A stretch of DNA of 64,000 nucleotides from Tyto alba. Taxonomy: Eukaryota > Chordata > Aves > Strigiformes > Tytonidae. Every line of letters starts with the position of its first letter. Position 1 is the first letter of the stretch. Position numbers and translations under genes: made by a program. The stretch is taken from assembly GCF_018691265.1 (NCBI RefSeq), contig NW_024881301.1:12041752-12105751 (forward strand), written 5' to 3'. Below the pieces are notes generated by a model, which was not told the origin of the DNA, did no database searches, and was given only the letters and a program-made list of their open reading frames with translations. Below are positions 15,048-27,459 of the stretch, one piece after another.

Positions 15048-15441
15048 AATCCTAGAATAAATTGGATCAGAAAGGACCTTTAGAGATCATCTTTTCTAGC
15101 TTCCTGCTCAAAGCAGATTTAAACTAAATCAAGTTGCTCAGGTCATTGTCCAGCAAGGGTTTGAGTGTCTCCAAAGATGGAGATCCAACCTGCCTGAGCA
15201 CCTGCTCCACTGTTTGAGTAGCCAATGGCGACAAAATTTTATGAAGATCTAATAAGAATTTCCTGAGTTGCAACTTGCATCTAGTATATATTGTCTTCAC
15301 CACGTGTGTAGAGTCTAGCTCTGTCTTATCTCTACTCTCCCATTAGGTAGTTAAAAACTGCAGTAAGATCCCTGTGAGCCTTCTCTTCTCCAGGCTGAGC
15401 CAGCACAACACTCTCAGTCTCAGTCAGGATTTGTCATTCAG
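15048..15441 (-). mobile_element. Old CR1 LINE fragment (antisense)
   Basis: Read on the minus strand this matches the 3' region of avian CR1: the + strand begins AATCCTAGAAT, then GAAAGGACCTTTAGAGATCAT, then the phrase around GTCCAGCAAGGGTTTGAGTGTCTCCAAAGATGGAGA, and ends with the region of TTCTCTTCTCCAGGCTGA. It is clearly diverged, with gaps and no open frame. Boundaries are approximate. Confidence 0.75.
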
Positions 15442-15775
15442 GAGAGATCCAGGTTCAATTCCCTGATCAGTCTGGTAACGTTTAAAAGTCCATGCCCTTT
15501 CCTATCAGAAGGTTTTAATCCCTTGGTTGGTTATACATTTTTTAATAGGAGGAACTCTCCAAAACCATTAAAAATACACTACTTTGAAGAGAGTAATTTA
15601 GGACTGACTGGATCAAAGAGTATGACTTACTGGTTTGGTGAGCAGGGTCATCAGCTGAAGGAGAGACCTGGGTACCAGTCCGCTCCTATGTCAGAGACTA
15701 TAGTGATATATTTTGGTAGAATGCAGTCATTTCACCCCTCATCTCCCTACCCTGATTTAGCTGCTCCCAGCTGCT
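15442..15775 (+). repeat. Possible ancient tRNA-derived SINE (MIR-like) sequence
   Basis: Two stretches resemble tRNA-SINE heads. CCAGGTTCAATTCC at 15450-15462 has a good B-box (GGTTCAATTCC). GAGACCTGGGTACCAGTCC at about 15663-15681 resembles a second. The latter is followed by GCAGTCATTTCACCCCTCATCTCCC, like the conserved core after the head of MIR-type amniote SINEs. No A-box or tail is clear. Weak support; it could be two unrelated fragments. Confidence 0.3.
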
Positions 15776-18700
15776 CCGGTTCCCTGCATTCCTCACCGTA
15801 ACAGACCTCTCAGCTGCTCCGCTGTCCTCTTTTCTTCCGGGGAAGAGAGGACAGGCACATAGCAGTTTGCTGTTCCTCTGGGTTCCTCCCTGTGCTCATA
15901 AAGGATTGGTCATATTTTGGTCTCTCCCACATTCCAAGTGGCACACTGATCCTTATCCTGTAAGTAGTTCCACATGGATGCTCTAACCCCAAAGTAAATA
16001 AGTCAACTAAGTCTTTAGTAAACTGAACAGATTCATAAGCATTTGCCTTTTAATTCATTTGTGAGAAAAAAGCAAGGTATTAATATTCTTTGTATTTTCC
16101 TTACACACCCTTACAATTCAGGAGGACCTATAGGTTGATTAAGTATTCTATTCACTATTGGATTGACTAATTTGGAGTTTGTAAGAATCAAAACACAAAT
16201 TTAAATTCCTATTACAAAATTGTTAAATTTTGAAACAAATTCAGAGAATTTGTGGCTTTTCATTTTTCCTTCCTTAGTTCAGTTAAGTAGAATGGGAAAT
16301 TTTATTGCCTGATTCATTCCTTGTAATAATCAAGGTCATGGTCAAAATCCGTTAATGATAAATTTTGAAAAATATTACTGGTCACATCTCATTACTGTTT
16401 TATCCTCCTGTTGGGGGAGCAGGATGGTGTTGGATTTTATTTTTTAAAGTGTGTGGGTGCATTTTTCTGAAGACCAAAACCAGTGACTAACTTGAGACAG
16501 GAACAGTGCAGCCAGGAAATTTCCAGACATACAGTTCTGCCAGAGCTTCTCAAATTCCTTTTTACTGCCATAGCCTAGAGCCTTCCCTGAGGAGCCTGTC
16601 AATCATACTAAAACATATTGAGGTCTTCTTAGGTGGACAAACAAGAACTAAACTGTAACCACAAAATAAACTTCCTCTGTGAGCTAAGATGAGAGTCAGC
16701 TCATTTCAAATAAATGTTGTTACATTAATCTCACACACCACATAGCTCCATTTTTTTCTCACTGTCACTCAGTCACCAGTGTTCCTCCTCATCCACTGCA
16801 TCAGCAAAGCAAATCTGTCAGTGCAATGCCTCCTTTGACCTGAGGTGTTCCTGGATTTGATTCTGTAACTCTCACTTGCAGAAACTTAGATGATAACCTC
16901 ATGTAGGAGTTCATACAAAGTAGAAGCTAAGAAACAAATAAGCAGAGTTTTTAATGAAGTCACTATAAGCAAATTTCAAAGCATGTGCTGAATACCTGAA
17001 TTCAAGAAAGAACACTTAGCAGAAACACTAGATGAGCTGTCTGTCTGTGACTGCAGCTGTACCTTATTTTTCCATCAACTTTTCCTTCTCATTTCCTATT
17101 CCCCTCCATATTTTCCTTCTCTCTTTTTGGATCCAAGACATACTTTACCTGTGAGCTATCACTGATACTTTGAAAATGGGATGTAACCAAATAACTGCTT
17201 TTTGCTTTGAGCTCATGTAATGCTAATGAACCCATCTACTGGTAGCAACGAAGTGCAAAAAGACTATTAAAGTTCTAATACACAGTGAGTAAAAATGCAA
17301 GTAAAAAACACAGAAAAAAATGGTTTTGTTTATGCTGGCATAAATCAAAGCCATTTTCATTAACCTCCGCTTCCATTTAAAAAGTTTGTACTCATTTTAC
17401 ACTCAGTTCTTGTAACTCTGCAAGTTAAATGAATCCTTCCTCCCCCCCCCACATTTACTTATATTCCTCTCTTCTCCCTTTCTAGCAGGTCCTGCTAGCA
17501 GCATCCTGCTGGGATGCCTTCTTGGTCTCCCAGTACTAGTTTTGACATTACTGAAAGTGCTTCTAAAGTCTCTGTGTCAAAAATGAAAGCCACAGTGAAT
17601 GGAAGTGAGGAAAATTAAATCCTGTGGTATCAGGGACACTGTTTTTAAAATCTGAGCAGCATCAGAGCACTTTTTTAAAGTTCATTCTTTTGTCTATATC
17701 AGAGAGTGCAAGAGCACGATAAAAATTAAATTAATAATCTTGGCGCTTGCTCGGAAGCAGGAAGTTGAAATTAAAACAAAGAGAAGACACCTAAAAGAAA
17801 TTATAATAAGCCACACCTTTGCAAAGTCAGGTAAAAGGGGTTATGCACTCTTGGCTATAGTCAGATATTCATAATCTCTACATCTGTCTTCCATACTGTT
17901 GTAGCTTTACTTTGTTGTGATGTCAATACAAAATGTATGTTGGTCTTCTTAGTGCAAAGAATAATTTTGTAATCTAATACTGGTGTGCATACTAAGTGAT
18001 TCTAAGCAAGGAGTAACAGAATTCAGTGGGATCCTGCCTACCTTTTTCTTTTTAAATTCTCCTGACAATTATTTTGCCTGTGGTTGTTCTCCGGAAATGC
18101 TAGTTCCTGAAGTGGGGACAACTTGTAAAGCATTTTAAGTGTTCACTAGTTCTTGCTGCAAAACATAGTGCCTTCAAAAATATTTCTCCTAACCTTATTT
18201 TCTGTCTGATAGAGTGTTGACAGTATACAGTTTAATGTCACTGTGAAATTGCATTCTTGAGCATATTAAATTTCAATATAAAGCATATAAATGTGAAATT
18301 GAATGATTGAAGTTTGCTATGAGCAGAACTTCACTATCTCTAATGCCGTACTACTTCACTTCCTCACTTGATTTCAATTGCTTCATATTTGTGTCTCAGT
18401 CCATTCAGGGGAGATAGAAGGGATTCTGTGCAGAGTGCTGCTGTTTTGATAAGAAATATAAAGAAAAATAAAAGTATTAATTACTTATAATGATAATTAT
18501 TTAATAACACCTGAAGAAATTTACCATTTTGGTTGAACTGGATTAGATATTCAGATTCCTAAAACTTGTTTTCCGTGAGAATTTTTTAACAGTAACATAA
18601 ACAGTACAGATGAGACATTGGAGATTCAAGGTATGCCCTAAAAGGATATCCTAAAATATAGAAAGTAGTATTTTTAATTTTCTAATACAGATTAGAATAA

Positions 18701-19035
18701 TACCCAGTGTTACCAAATGTACACTATTTCAGACCAGAAGTGGTAGACCAAACCCAAACTCCACTGTACACATGTAATTCTCATAATGATGTGTGGTGTG
18801 TGTTTTTGTGTCTGCCTTAGAGGACCCATTACTGAAGACAAGAAAACAGTCACAGTTATTGAGAAGGACTGTTCTATTGTTAAAGAAAAAATAACTACAA
18901 CATAAGTATAAAAAATGTATAAAACCACAATAAACAGGGATTAAGTCAGTTACATTAGCAGATTTTATTACACACTTCTTGTGGAGAACTTCTATTAAAT
19001 TACATCTTCAGACTGAATGTCACTGAATCAGTGGT
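15776..19035 (+). other. PTPRM: Unique intronic sequence
   Basis: AT-rich sequence with a short C-run near 17444 and no repeat or exon that I recognise. Confidence 0.6.
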
Positions 19036-19922
19036 CACAGAATCATAGAAGCATAGAATGGTTTGGGTTGGAAGGGTCCTTAAAGATCACCTAGTTCCAA
19101 CCCCCCTGCCATGGGCAGGGACACCTTCCACCAGACCAGGTTGCTCAAAGCCCCATCCAACCTGGCCTGGAACCCTTCCAGGGAGGGGGCAGCCGCAGTC
19201 TCTCTGTCAGTCACAGTCTCCAGTGCCTCACCACCCTCACAGTAGTGAGTTTCTTCCTTATATCTAATCTAAATCTTTGCTCTTTCAGTTTAAAGCCGTT
19301 ACCCCTTGTCCTATCACCACCTGCCCTTGTAAAAAGTCCCACCCCACCTTTCCTATAGGCCCCCCATTAGGTACTGGAAGGCTGCTATAAGGTCTCCCCA
19401 GATCCTTCTCAGCCCGTCTTCGTAACGGAGGTGCTCCAACCCCCTGATCATCTTTGTGGTTCACCTCTGGACTCTTTCCAACAGGTCTGTGTCCTTCTTA
19501 CGCTGGGGCCCCTGAGCTGGACCCAGCACTGCAGCTGGGGTCTCACCAGAGCAGAGGGGCAGAATCCCCTCCCTCAACCTGCTGGCCACACTTCTCTTGA
19601 TGCAACCCAGGACATGGTTGGCTTTCTGGGCTGTGAGCACACATTGCCAGCTCACAGTCAGTTTTCCATTCAGTACTACCCCCCAAGTCCTTCTCTCCAG
19701 GGCTGCTCTCAATCCACTCATCACCCAGCCTCTATTTCTGCTTGGGATTGCCCCAACCCATGTGCAGGACCTTGCACTTGGCCTTGTAGAGCTTCATAAG
19801 GTTTGCACGGGCCCAACTCTCAAGCCTGTCCACGTCCCTCTGGATGGCATCCCTTCCCTCCAGCATGTCAACCGCACCACACAGCTGGGTGTCGGCAAAC
19901 TTGCTGAGGGTGCAGTGATGCT
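19036..19922 (-). mobile_element. CR1 LINE, 5'-truncated, antisense (about 0.9 kb)
   Basis: Minus-strand CR1. Its 3' end is at 19036 with the tail on the + strand as AATCATAGAAGCATAGAATGG. The body follows the avian CR1 order: 3' UTR, then ORF2 C-terminus. On the minus strand fragments such as KANHVLGCIKRSVASR (about 19600) and KKDTDLLERVQR are typical CR1 ORF2 C-terminal sequence, but they are joined by frameshifted or shortened sequence, and the frame is broken. The copy ends near 19922, inside the reverse-transcriptase region (phrase [10 protein letters not shown]). No target-site duplication is visible, as usual for CR1. Dead, relatively young copy. Confidence 0.93.
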
Positions 19923-20389
19923 TATTAAATGATTTCAGATTAAAGCATTTTCCCCAATATAATTATGTGTCTTTTAGCATATCATAGACAGCTAAAATAG
20001 GTGGGCAAAGTAATTAATTTCTGAGTTAATTAATCCTGCCAGGTATATCATAAATAGCCTAAACAATGCAAAAAGGTGAGTAATTCTAAGTGTTAGAAAA
20101 GCAAATAAGGTATTCACATCCTGTTTCTTGCATAATCTGTGCAGAGATTGTTAATATAATAAAAAATTGCATCACATTTTGGAATTAAAAGTCCACCAGT
20201 CATAACATCATGTCTGTAACAGTGGACAGTGACAAACCTTTAAATGAATACAGGAACAGTGTGAAGATAAGGTAATGCATTCACTGTCCTCCACTCAGCA
20301 CTTAATCGATTTTTCTTTTACCAGTATTTGCTTTTGGTCTGTCTGGGGTCCTGTTGTGATGTGTTCCATAATTATCTGGTTTGTGTGAA
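19923..20389 (+). other. PTPRM: Unique intronic sequence
   Basis: AT-rich sequence between two CR1 fragments; nothing recognised. A GTGAGT near 20073 has no plausible exon before it. Confidence 0.6.
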
Positions 20390-21340
20390 AGTATTTGCTT
20401 TCATATTTAAAAAATTTTCTTTGTACCCTCTGGTTCTGTTTCTTACATTGTTGAGAAATAGTAATTCTTTCTCAATTTCTTACTTTTCTTCATGCTTTTC
20501 CTCTTTGTATACTTTAATCATATTCCCAATTCAACTTCCTCTTTTTTAAACTGGGGATTCCCTATCTATATCAGGACTACCACTCTTCTGTTAGGATCTG
20601 TTCCTTTGATCTTCCCATCACCTCTCTGTATATGTTGTCTAGTTTGAGAAAATCCTGTTTGGATAGACACATGGCAGAACTGCATGCAGTGTTCAAAATG
20701 TCAGAGCTCCACAGATTTATTGCAGTTGCTTAATGACATTTTCCATTTCTATTCCTTACCTAATAATTTCTGACTTCTTTTTGCCTTTTTTGACTATACA
20801 TAGCACTGAACTTTTGTCTTCAGACAGTGACTACCAGATCTCTTACTTCTATTGTTTATAAAGTCATTTAGACCCAATATTCTGTGTCTATAGTTGTTTA
20901 TTTTTTCTCATATGCATGACTTTATCAACACTGAGTTTTATTTTAAGTGAATATCCAGTCACTCATATCCAGTTATCTCATGAGATAAATTTGTAACTTT
21001 TTAAATGTATTTCTTATTTTTAGTACCAATTACAAATTGTGTGTTGTCCAAAAACATTGTGTGCAACAATGTTGTTCACCCCTTTTCTAGATCAGTGTGT
21101 ATGTGGTGAACAGTACAAATCCCAACATGCACTTCTGTAGGATACCCACTAGTAATGTATCTCTGTTTTAATAAAAGAACATTTAGTCCTACTCTTTGTA
21201 TTGTATCTTTCTAACCAGCTATTATTTTACTAAAGGATCTTTCTGATTATAGTTTACATTCTTTCAGGAGTTTGGTGAGCAAACTGTTAAAAGCTTTTCT
21301 AACTACAAGCACACCACACCAGTGAGTTGCATTAAAGCCC
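20390..21340 (-). mobile_element. Very old CR1 LINE fragment, antisense (about 0.95 kb)
   Basis: Highly diverged, but the order of phrases matches the antisense of an ancestral amniote CR1 ORF2: GTACCCTCTGGTTCTG, AGAACTGCATGCAGTGTTCAAAATG, CCAGATCTCTTACTTCTATTG, CATGACTTTATCAACACTGAG, CACCCCTTTTCTAGATCA and GGATACCCACTAGTAATGTATCTCTG. In turtle- and crocodile-like CR1 this order spans the RT C-terminus to downstream ORF2. No open frame remains. The divergence suggests insertion long before the younger CR1 at 19.0 kb. Boundaries approximate. Confidence 0.75.
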
Positions 21341-24300
21341 CCAATCCTTTCTTTATGAGAACCATTTATGTGACCTGTCTGCAAATAGAGAAGTAAAATT
21401 TAAAGCAATATTTATATAAGAAGCTGTTTTATCTTAACTTACAATAAGTTAATTGAATTAACTAGAGGAAAGGTATTAAGCCCAATTCCTTTAGTAATGC
21501 TATTTCAAATTGCATCTCACCATGTTTAATAATATCTTGGTGGTGGTAGTGTGTTGCTGTAGCTGTGGAAAGTAGCAGCATCTTATTTATTCTTTCTTTT
21601 CTTGGAAGAAAGGAGGCATACTTATACAAAAAAGGAAGTACCACTTAGCTTGGAATTGGGAAGAAGGAAGTGAATGCTTTTGCTTTAGTCAAATAAATAT
21701 GCTTTTCTCACTGTTTCTAAGATGGAAGGCACATTTCTTTCAAAGCCTGAATTGATTCTGGTTATCAGCCCCAGTCATCTTTTTTTTTTTCTTCTTTTTT
21801 TTTTCTGTTGTTACATTCCTCAAGCTATGATGATGTCCCATTGTGCCTTGCACTTTGTGCCTAGTGCTTTATAAGCACGAAGGAAAACGGCAAACTAGGT
21901 CCCAAAGAGCTTGTTATTTAAGTCGGGACAGGACAGAGAAAATGGGTGCAGGTAAGTAGATGGAAAATTAACCAAAAATAGATGCTGATAATGTAGCAGC
22001 AGCTTAATTATTAGTGCTGGTTTGTTGGAGGGTGTGAGGGAGAAATCACAGAGGAAGAGGATTTTGAGAAAGGTAGCAAGTTAGGCTTGCAGAAGTTTTA
22101 CAAGGTGATCCTTTCAAGTAGAAGGGACTGTACGGGAGAAGATGCACCATTTAAGAGTTTCATGATGGCACATAAAATGGGGACAGATTGTGAGGAAGCT
22201 TTTATCTTATTATTTTCCTAGGCTGATTTTATTAATATTTGTAACAGGACAGAGTAAATGATAACCCAAATCCCACACAATTTGGGGAGGAGGGGGGAAG
22301 TCCATATGTTTGTCTGCTCTACATTTTACCATATTTTTACCATTATACCAGCTCACTTCTCACAATTTCTTGTGCCTTAAAATACCAACAGTTCCTAGCT
22401 AGTCTTGAGATTGTTCTGAACATCAGGCTCCTCTTTTCTAAGACTGGCATAGTATATTCTCCTTTCTCATATAGTGATGGTAACACTATTTGTGTGATAC
22501 ACTGAACATTTTGCTTTCCCTACATTAAGAATTTCTTCCTAGATAATCATCATGGGAGTTCCCATCTGTTTTATTTTTTCCTTTGGCTGTAGATCTCTTT
22601 TCCTTTAAGAAGGAGGAAGCATCAGAGAGTAGCTATGAGGTGTTTTTTCCATGAGTGAAGATGATCAAATATTTAAGTCTTCTTTTCCCCAAAATTCTAC
22701 TTCAAATCTAAGACCATGAGCGGTGATGGTGATGTGAAGTACCATGGTTTTACAAGTTTCTTAAATCTTGTATAGCTAGACCCTCCCAGGGATTGAGAGA
22801 TCTAAGGAGTGGATGGGTTGCAAAGACTTCAGCACTGCAACACTTTCAGCAATATCTGAAAACTGCAGATGTAAAAAGTGTTATATTCAGCTAAAGTTTA
22901 CCTAAGTCCAGTGGGTGTTTTTGTTCACAGTACAAAAGTCGGACTGGTATCGCTCTCTTCCTGTAACAGTTGTTTCAGATTTGAACTTTTCCCACAAGAC
23001 CTATTTCCAAAATTAGATTCAGATTGAGAAGTACTGTACAGTTGTTACTGTCATAAAAACAATCTGCTATAGCTTGGTAATGGGACCAAAACCAAAAATT
23101 AAGGAAATGAGAAAATGTTAGTGTAATACCTTTAAGAAAATTAGCTGACTTTTTATAAAATGTGGACATCACGTTGTTGCTTTAATAAGCAAGAACTTTT
23201 GCTCTCCTTGGGAAGGACACAATTTTTACTGAAAAATAAAGGACATTCCCTGCAACAGCAGATGCTCGAGATGTACACCTTGCGGAGCATGGGTGGGTTT
23301 TTTTTTGTAATCCTACTGACTGGCTGGTATCATGCATCTTATCACATTGTGGATTTTCAGGTACAGACCACTATCTCTATAATGTTGCCCTGAGCAATTC
23401 TCCTAGTAACTTTTCTTTAAAAAACTGTTAAGGAAGAGTTGTTACCTGTTCGCCAGTACATTGTTCACATGCAGGAGTTCCCGGAGAAAGTGCTGAGCTT
23501 GTGAGACTGACAGCAATTAAAGGTTTTGTGGATAGAGATAGTACTCACAGATCCCCTGATAGGCAAGCAAAGGCCACTATATACTGCAGTTTCCTGGCTT
23601 TAGTGAGTATGCAGTGTCTAGATAGCTAATTATATTGACGACTGGTTAAAGAGAAGCTGCTGATTCCAGCCCGAAGAGAGGGAACTCTTGTGAAGAAAAG
23701 CTGCTTCTGCATGCCTTCCTGGAGCATTGCTCTAGTGCTGAATTGTCCTGAAGCACTTTCCTATGGTCTGCACAGCAGCGAAATAAAATAAGTAGGATAT
23801 GTGCCTTACAAATGAAGTTTCCGTGACCGCACTGTGGATGCTGTCGTCACTGTTCAGGTTCTGGTTTCACAACCCAGCTAAACTGGGAATTGCCCAGTGG
23901 TTGGCCGGTGGTGGGAGAAGCTGTATGTACTTTCAGCTTAAGGCCGAAGAAGATGGGAAGAGAAGTCATGCATGACTTCGTGTGTTGCCATCCGAGCTTA
24001 AGCGTGGGAAGAGGAAAAACTATATCCATTTCATGTTACCGATTTGATAAGCCTGTCCTTCTAAAGGACTTCCATTAAGTTGTTCAGGCATTAGGAGTTT
24101 CATCTTAGATTCTACATTAAATAATGTATTTCTTATTCATTTTAATTAGTTACGAAGGAGGGAGGAGACTGGAGGATGCAAAGATATGAGTTCTGTTTTA
24201 TTTATGGTACTTGAATGAAATTTCACTGACAGAAAATAGTCTTTAGAAATACAAGTCAATTTAAAACGTCACTTGCTTATACAACATGTGTTTAGAGATC

Positions 24301-24768
24301 AAACATATACTATACAGTATGATGTAAACCAGTTAGCTTTGTTATATGGTGTCTCAGTGAAACAGCTCCAGACAGTTCTACTAGTGTGAAGTGAAAACTG
24401 GGACTGATTTGTCAGTGTCAGTGAAATGTTCTCTCCTATCATTTTTATTTATGTATTTAAACAGATGTAGCCTCTGGTACAGTAGCTCACATCATCTTTG
24501 TATCCAAGTAGTCCCCTTTAATTCAGTGATGGTCCCCAAGGATTAAGCTACTGTTCACCATAAATCAGGGCATTGGCAACTATCCCTTGATTACCAGATG
24601 CTGTTGAAAGATGTAAGCGTGAAATAGATTTAAGTTTCCAGAAACAGGAGTAATTACTTAATAATGTGGTTACAAACTACAATACTCATTTAAACAACAT
24701 GAATACTATGTCTGCTCACTGACTGTATTTTTCTTTTCTTTTTTTTTCCTCAACATTCATTTCTTAAG
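21341..24768 (+). other. PTPRM: Intronic sequence up to the first visible exon
   Basis: Mostly unique. About 21835-21935 (CTTGCACTTTGTGCCTAGTGCTTTATAAG through CAAAGAGCTTGTTATTTAAG) resembles a dispersed amniote repeat ending in CAAAGAGCTTACAATCTAA, which I cannot name. A T-rich run lies at 21781-21804. The last 45 bases are the polypyrimidine tract of the exon at 24769. Confidence 0.55.
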
Positions 24769-24920
24769 AAAATTGGCTAAAAAGCGGAAAGAGACATTGA
24801 GTAGTACACGGCAGGAAATGACAGTGATGGTGAATTCAATGGATAAAAGCTACACTGAGCAAGGCACCAACTGTGACGAAGCTTTCTCTTTCATGGACAC
24901 GCACAATCTAAATGGGAGAT
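24769..24920 (+). CDS. PTPRM: PTPRM exon: post-transmembrane juxtamembrane segment
   Basis: Internal exon of 152 nt for the cytoplasmic segment directly after the membrane helix of receptor tyrosine phosphatase mu. Its acceptor is a pyrimidine-rich tract ending TTCTTAAG at 24768, and its donor is GAT|GTAAG at 24921. The first base completes a codon from an upstream exon, 50 codons follow, and the last T starts a Ser codon finished in the next exon (phase 2 in, phase 1 out). The peptide starts KLAKKRKETLSSTRQEM, a basic stop-transfer region typical of type IIB RPTPs, and continues through VMVNSMDKSY, CDEAFSFMD and THNLNGR. The last parts fit PTPRM; PTPRK and PTPRT differ there. In the family this region links the membrane helix to the phosphatase domains and contributes to cadherin/catenin association. 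The transmembrane exon itself was not found upstream. The PTPRM call is near certain. Confidence 0.97.
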
Positions 24921-24957
24921 GTAAGTTTTTTCTTTTCTTTTCCTTTTTTTTTTTTTT
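24921..24957 (+). promoter_or_regulatory. U-rich tract just downstream of the 152-nt exon donor
   Basis: Immediately after the donor GTAAG the intron is almost pure pyrimidine, mainly T with a few C, ending in a run of 12 or more T. U-rich sequence directly 3' of a 5' splice site is the known binding context for TIA1/TIAR, which help U1 snRNP recruitment. A role here is inferred from position and composition only. Confidence 0.35.
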
Positions 24958-27384
24958 GTTGGAAAATGGAAGAAAGATGCCAATGGTTTTTAAAATATTC
25001 CTCATTACTCAGTCATGGAAAATCCATGGGACCCAGAGTTTCCCACTGTGCAGCACATTACAGTGTGTATTAGATGAGCAAGTCAGCCAGACATCAAGAA
25101 TAGACTTCTTTAAAAATAATAAGGATAATTGAGCTTTTTTCTGTCCATCCTTTTCTTCTGCAGAAGAGCAAAGACATTACTGAAACAGCTGTGGTTTTAC
25201 CTTTCTCCAAGCTCTATTATATTAGAAATTTTATATCCCTCATGCTGTCCCAAGTCCTTCAGATGCTTCCCCTGCTCACATCTTTTCTTATAGGCAAAAT
25301 TTATTTTTGAATGTCATAACTTAATAATGGTGATCCAATTGTCTTCTTATTTCCAATTCTAGATGATGCTCTTTCTGTTTCTTGTGCAAAGGAGGAACTC
25401 AATGGAATTATTGGTTCTGCAATTTCATAAGAGATTCTGTAATATCCTGGGTCTTTTTGGATCTAACCTGAAAATAAATAAAATTTGGGATGTAAAATTT
25501 CCTGTATAAGAATTTTTTCAAGGACTCACTCCTCTCTAGGGGTTAGCACTAACCAAAGACAGGGGAAAACAGTAGTTTATTATAATTGTTAAAAAAAATG
25601 AAAAAATAATTACTGTGTTCAAAAAGCTTAATTGTTTTTGTAGTTCTTAAAGAACTTCAGTTTTTCTTGTATACCAGTGTTTTTTAACATCTTCAGAATT
25701 TGTCAAAAATTGAATTTTATTTCAAGTACTAACAGTATACAAGGCCCAACTCCCACTCTTTAATAATATGCTTAAGAACTTATCTTTGACGAGCTCAATT
25801 GTACAAACACTCTGTGAGGTTTATGCAGTGAGACTTCCCTCAACACCATTAGGATCATAATTTGCAATGTTAATTTGCATTTGAGTTACTTTTCAAATTG
25901 CTTTGAAATAGATCCTTCAAAATCTGACTTGCCTTTCTGACGAGAATACACCATTGCAGTAAATGAGATTGTTTACTTCTGTGAGGTTTGATTTCATCTT
26001 CTGACATCATGATGTCATTTTTCAGTGGTGTTACTGAATGGTCACAACCAAAGAAGGCTACAATGAGTTCCTGAGACTAAATCCTCTTGGTGGAGGAAAA
26101 CACCTTAAGCCTTTGAAATTATGGGCATAGCAAGTATTTTATACCATTTGAGGGTTAGAACCACTCATTAGACTTTCCATAAGAAGTGTGGTCACCAGAA
26201 GCAGCAGTCTGACAGTTTTTAGGAATAATCTTTGTGTAAGGCCTTGTACTGAAGAGATTTAGGACATTCCTACTTCCTATGAGAGTTTGTTATTCTGGCT
26301 ACATTCTGTATCTAACCGGTTTTATTAGCTGCAACAGCCCTGACCTCAGCTAATCTCTGCATCCCTACCCAAAGGGAATACCACTCTGTTCTTTCCATCT
26401 AGTGATTCAGGAGGCATAATCAAAGGAAAGAAGTGTAATTCATTTATAGGATAAGTGATAACTGCCATCATTATGTAAGCCAGTTTCCAGATAGCTCCAT
26501 CTTAACAAGAGCTGACGACTGTATGCCCTAGAAGATCAACCAAAAAAAAAAATAAAAAGGATGGATGAAAACCATCAGGAGTAATCTCACTCCTCACAAA
26601 TTCCTGTTAGTGTGCTTACATTCACTGATTGGACTGAATTTGAGCTGTGTAGACAAGCAACTAAAGATTAATTTGCAATGAGCTTGGCTTAAAAACCTTT
26701 AATGATTCTTTGGCTTAACATCCTGTAAAATGTTGTGATTGACTCCCACCTGTTGAATGTACCTGTGCTTACAACAGTAATACACATGATCTCTGTATAC
26801 CAGGGAACTAACTGAACTTAATTTGTTGCATTGGGCTTTTCCATAGGCTTTACAAATGGTTAAATGATTAAATACCAATGTGAGAGTTGGTCTATGTATC
26901 ACTTCTTGAAAACCATTGTTAAAGAGTAATATTCAGGGATAATAGTATCTGTATATACGTTATCCACCTGTCTGAGCAAATCAAAAAAAGAGAGAAAAAA
27001 TGAACTATAGTAGAATATTTGCATGCAGTATTTACAGGGTTATTAAGTAAACTTACTAATGATCAAAGCTTCTGTCAAAAACACCTGTTATAATTGATAT
27101 CTTTATGCAAGCATCAGTATTCAGTCTAATCTTGTGATTTAAGAAGTATATTTGTCATCACCAACGAAAATGCTTTCTCTGATGACATTTCGTTTTAGAG
27201 AATTGATCAAATTCAATGAACTATTTTATTCACTTGAAACACCTGGTTTTTCCTAGGTCCTGATTCCAGTGCAATAAACACAGCAGGTTGGCCTCTAAAC
27301 CAAGTCAATCACATACACAACCACTCAGCTTAAATAGCCGCATATCACTTCACCATCTCTAACCAGCTTTGTTTCTCTTTGCAG
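24921..27384 (+). other. PTPRM: PTPRM intron (2.46 kb)
   Basis: Intron between the 152-nt and 75-nt exons. It begins GTAAG and ends in TTTGTTTCTCTTTGCAG. Apart from the U-rich tract at its start I see ordinary AT-rich sequence, short A-runs (for example near 26540), and no recognisable repeat or additional exon. Confidence 0.9.
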
Positions 27385-27459
27385 CTGTATCTTCACCATC
27401 TTCATTTACAATGAAAACTAACACATTGAGCACAACAGTGCCTAATTCTTATTACCCAG
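27385..27459 (+). CDS. PTPRM: PTPRM exon: Ser/Thr-rich juxtamembrane linker (75 nt)
   Basis: Internal exon of 75 nt, phase 1 in and phase 1 out. The acceptor is CTCTTTGCAG and the donor CCCAG|GTAACT. It completes a Ser codon, then reads VSSPSSFTMKTN followed by TLSTTVPNSYYP, and its final G begins an Asp codon. The sequence is rich in Ser/Thr and matches the PTPRM-specific linker; PTPRK is different here. Length is a multiple of three and both phases are equal, so skipping would keep the frame. The Ser/Thr and Tyr-Tyr content makes it a plausible phosphorylation surface, which is inference. It lies only 227 bp upstream of the 27-nt microexon. Confidence 0.97.

Noticed and set aside
15452..15462. 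B-box as part of a functional tRNA gene
   Set aside because: No A-box at the right distance, no cloverleaf and no terminator; at most a SINE relic.
19431..19932. Plus-strand open stretches of 111-122 codons
   Set aside because: Antisense of CR1 ORF2; shadow frames only.
20073..20078. GTGAGT after AAAAAG as a donor for the missing transmembrane exon
   Set aside because: The sequence before it does not encode a hydrophobic helix in any frame that fits the required phase.
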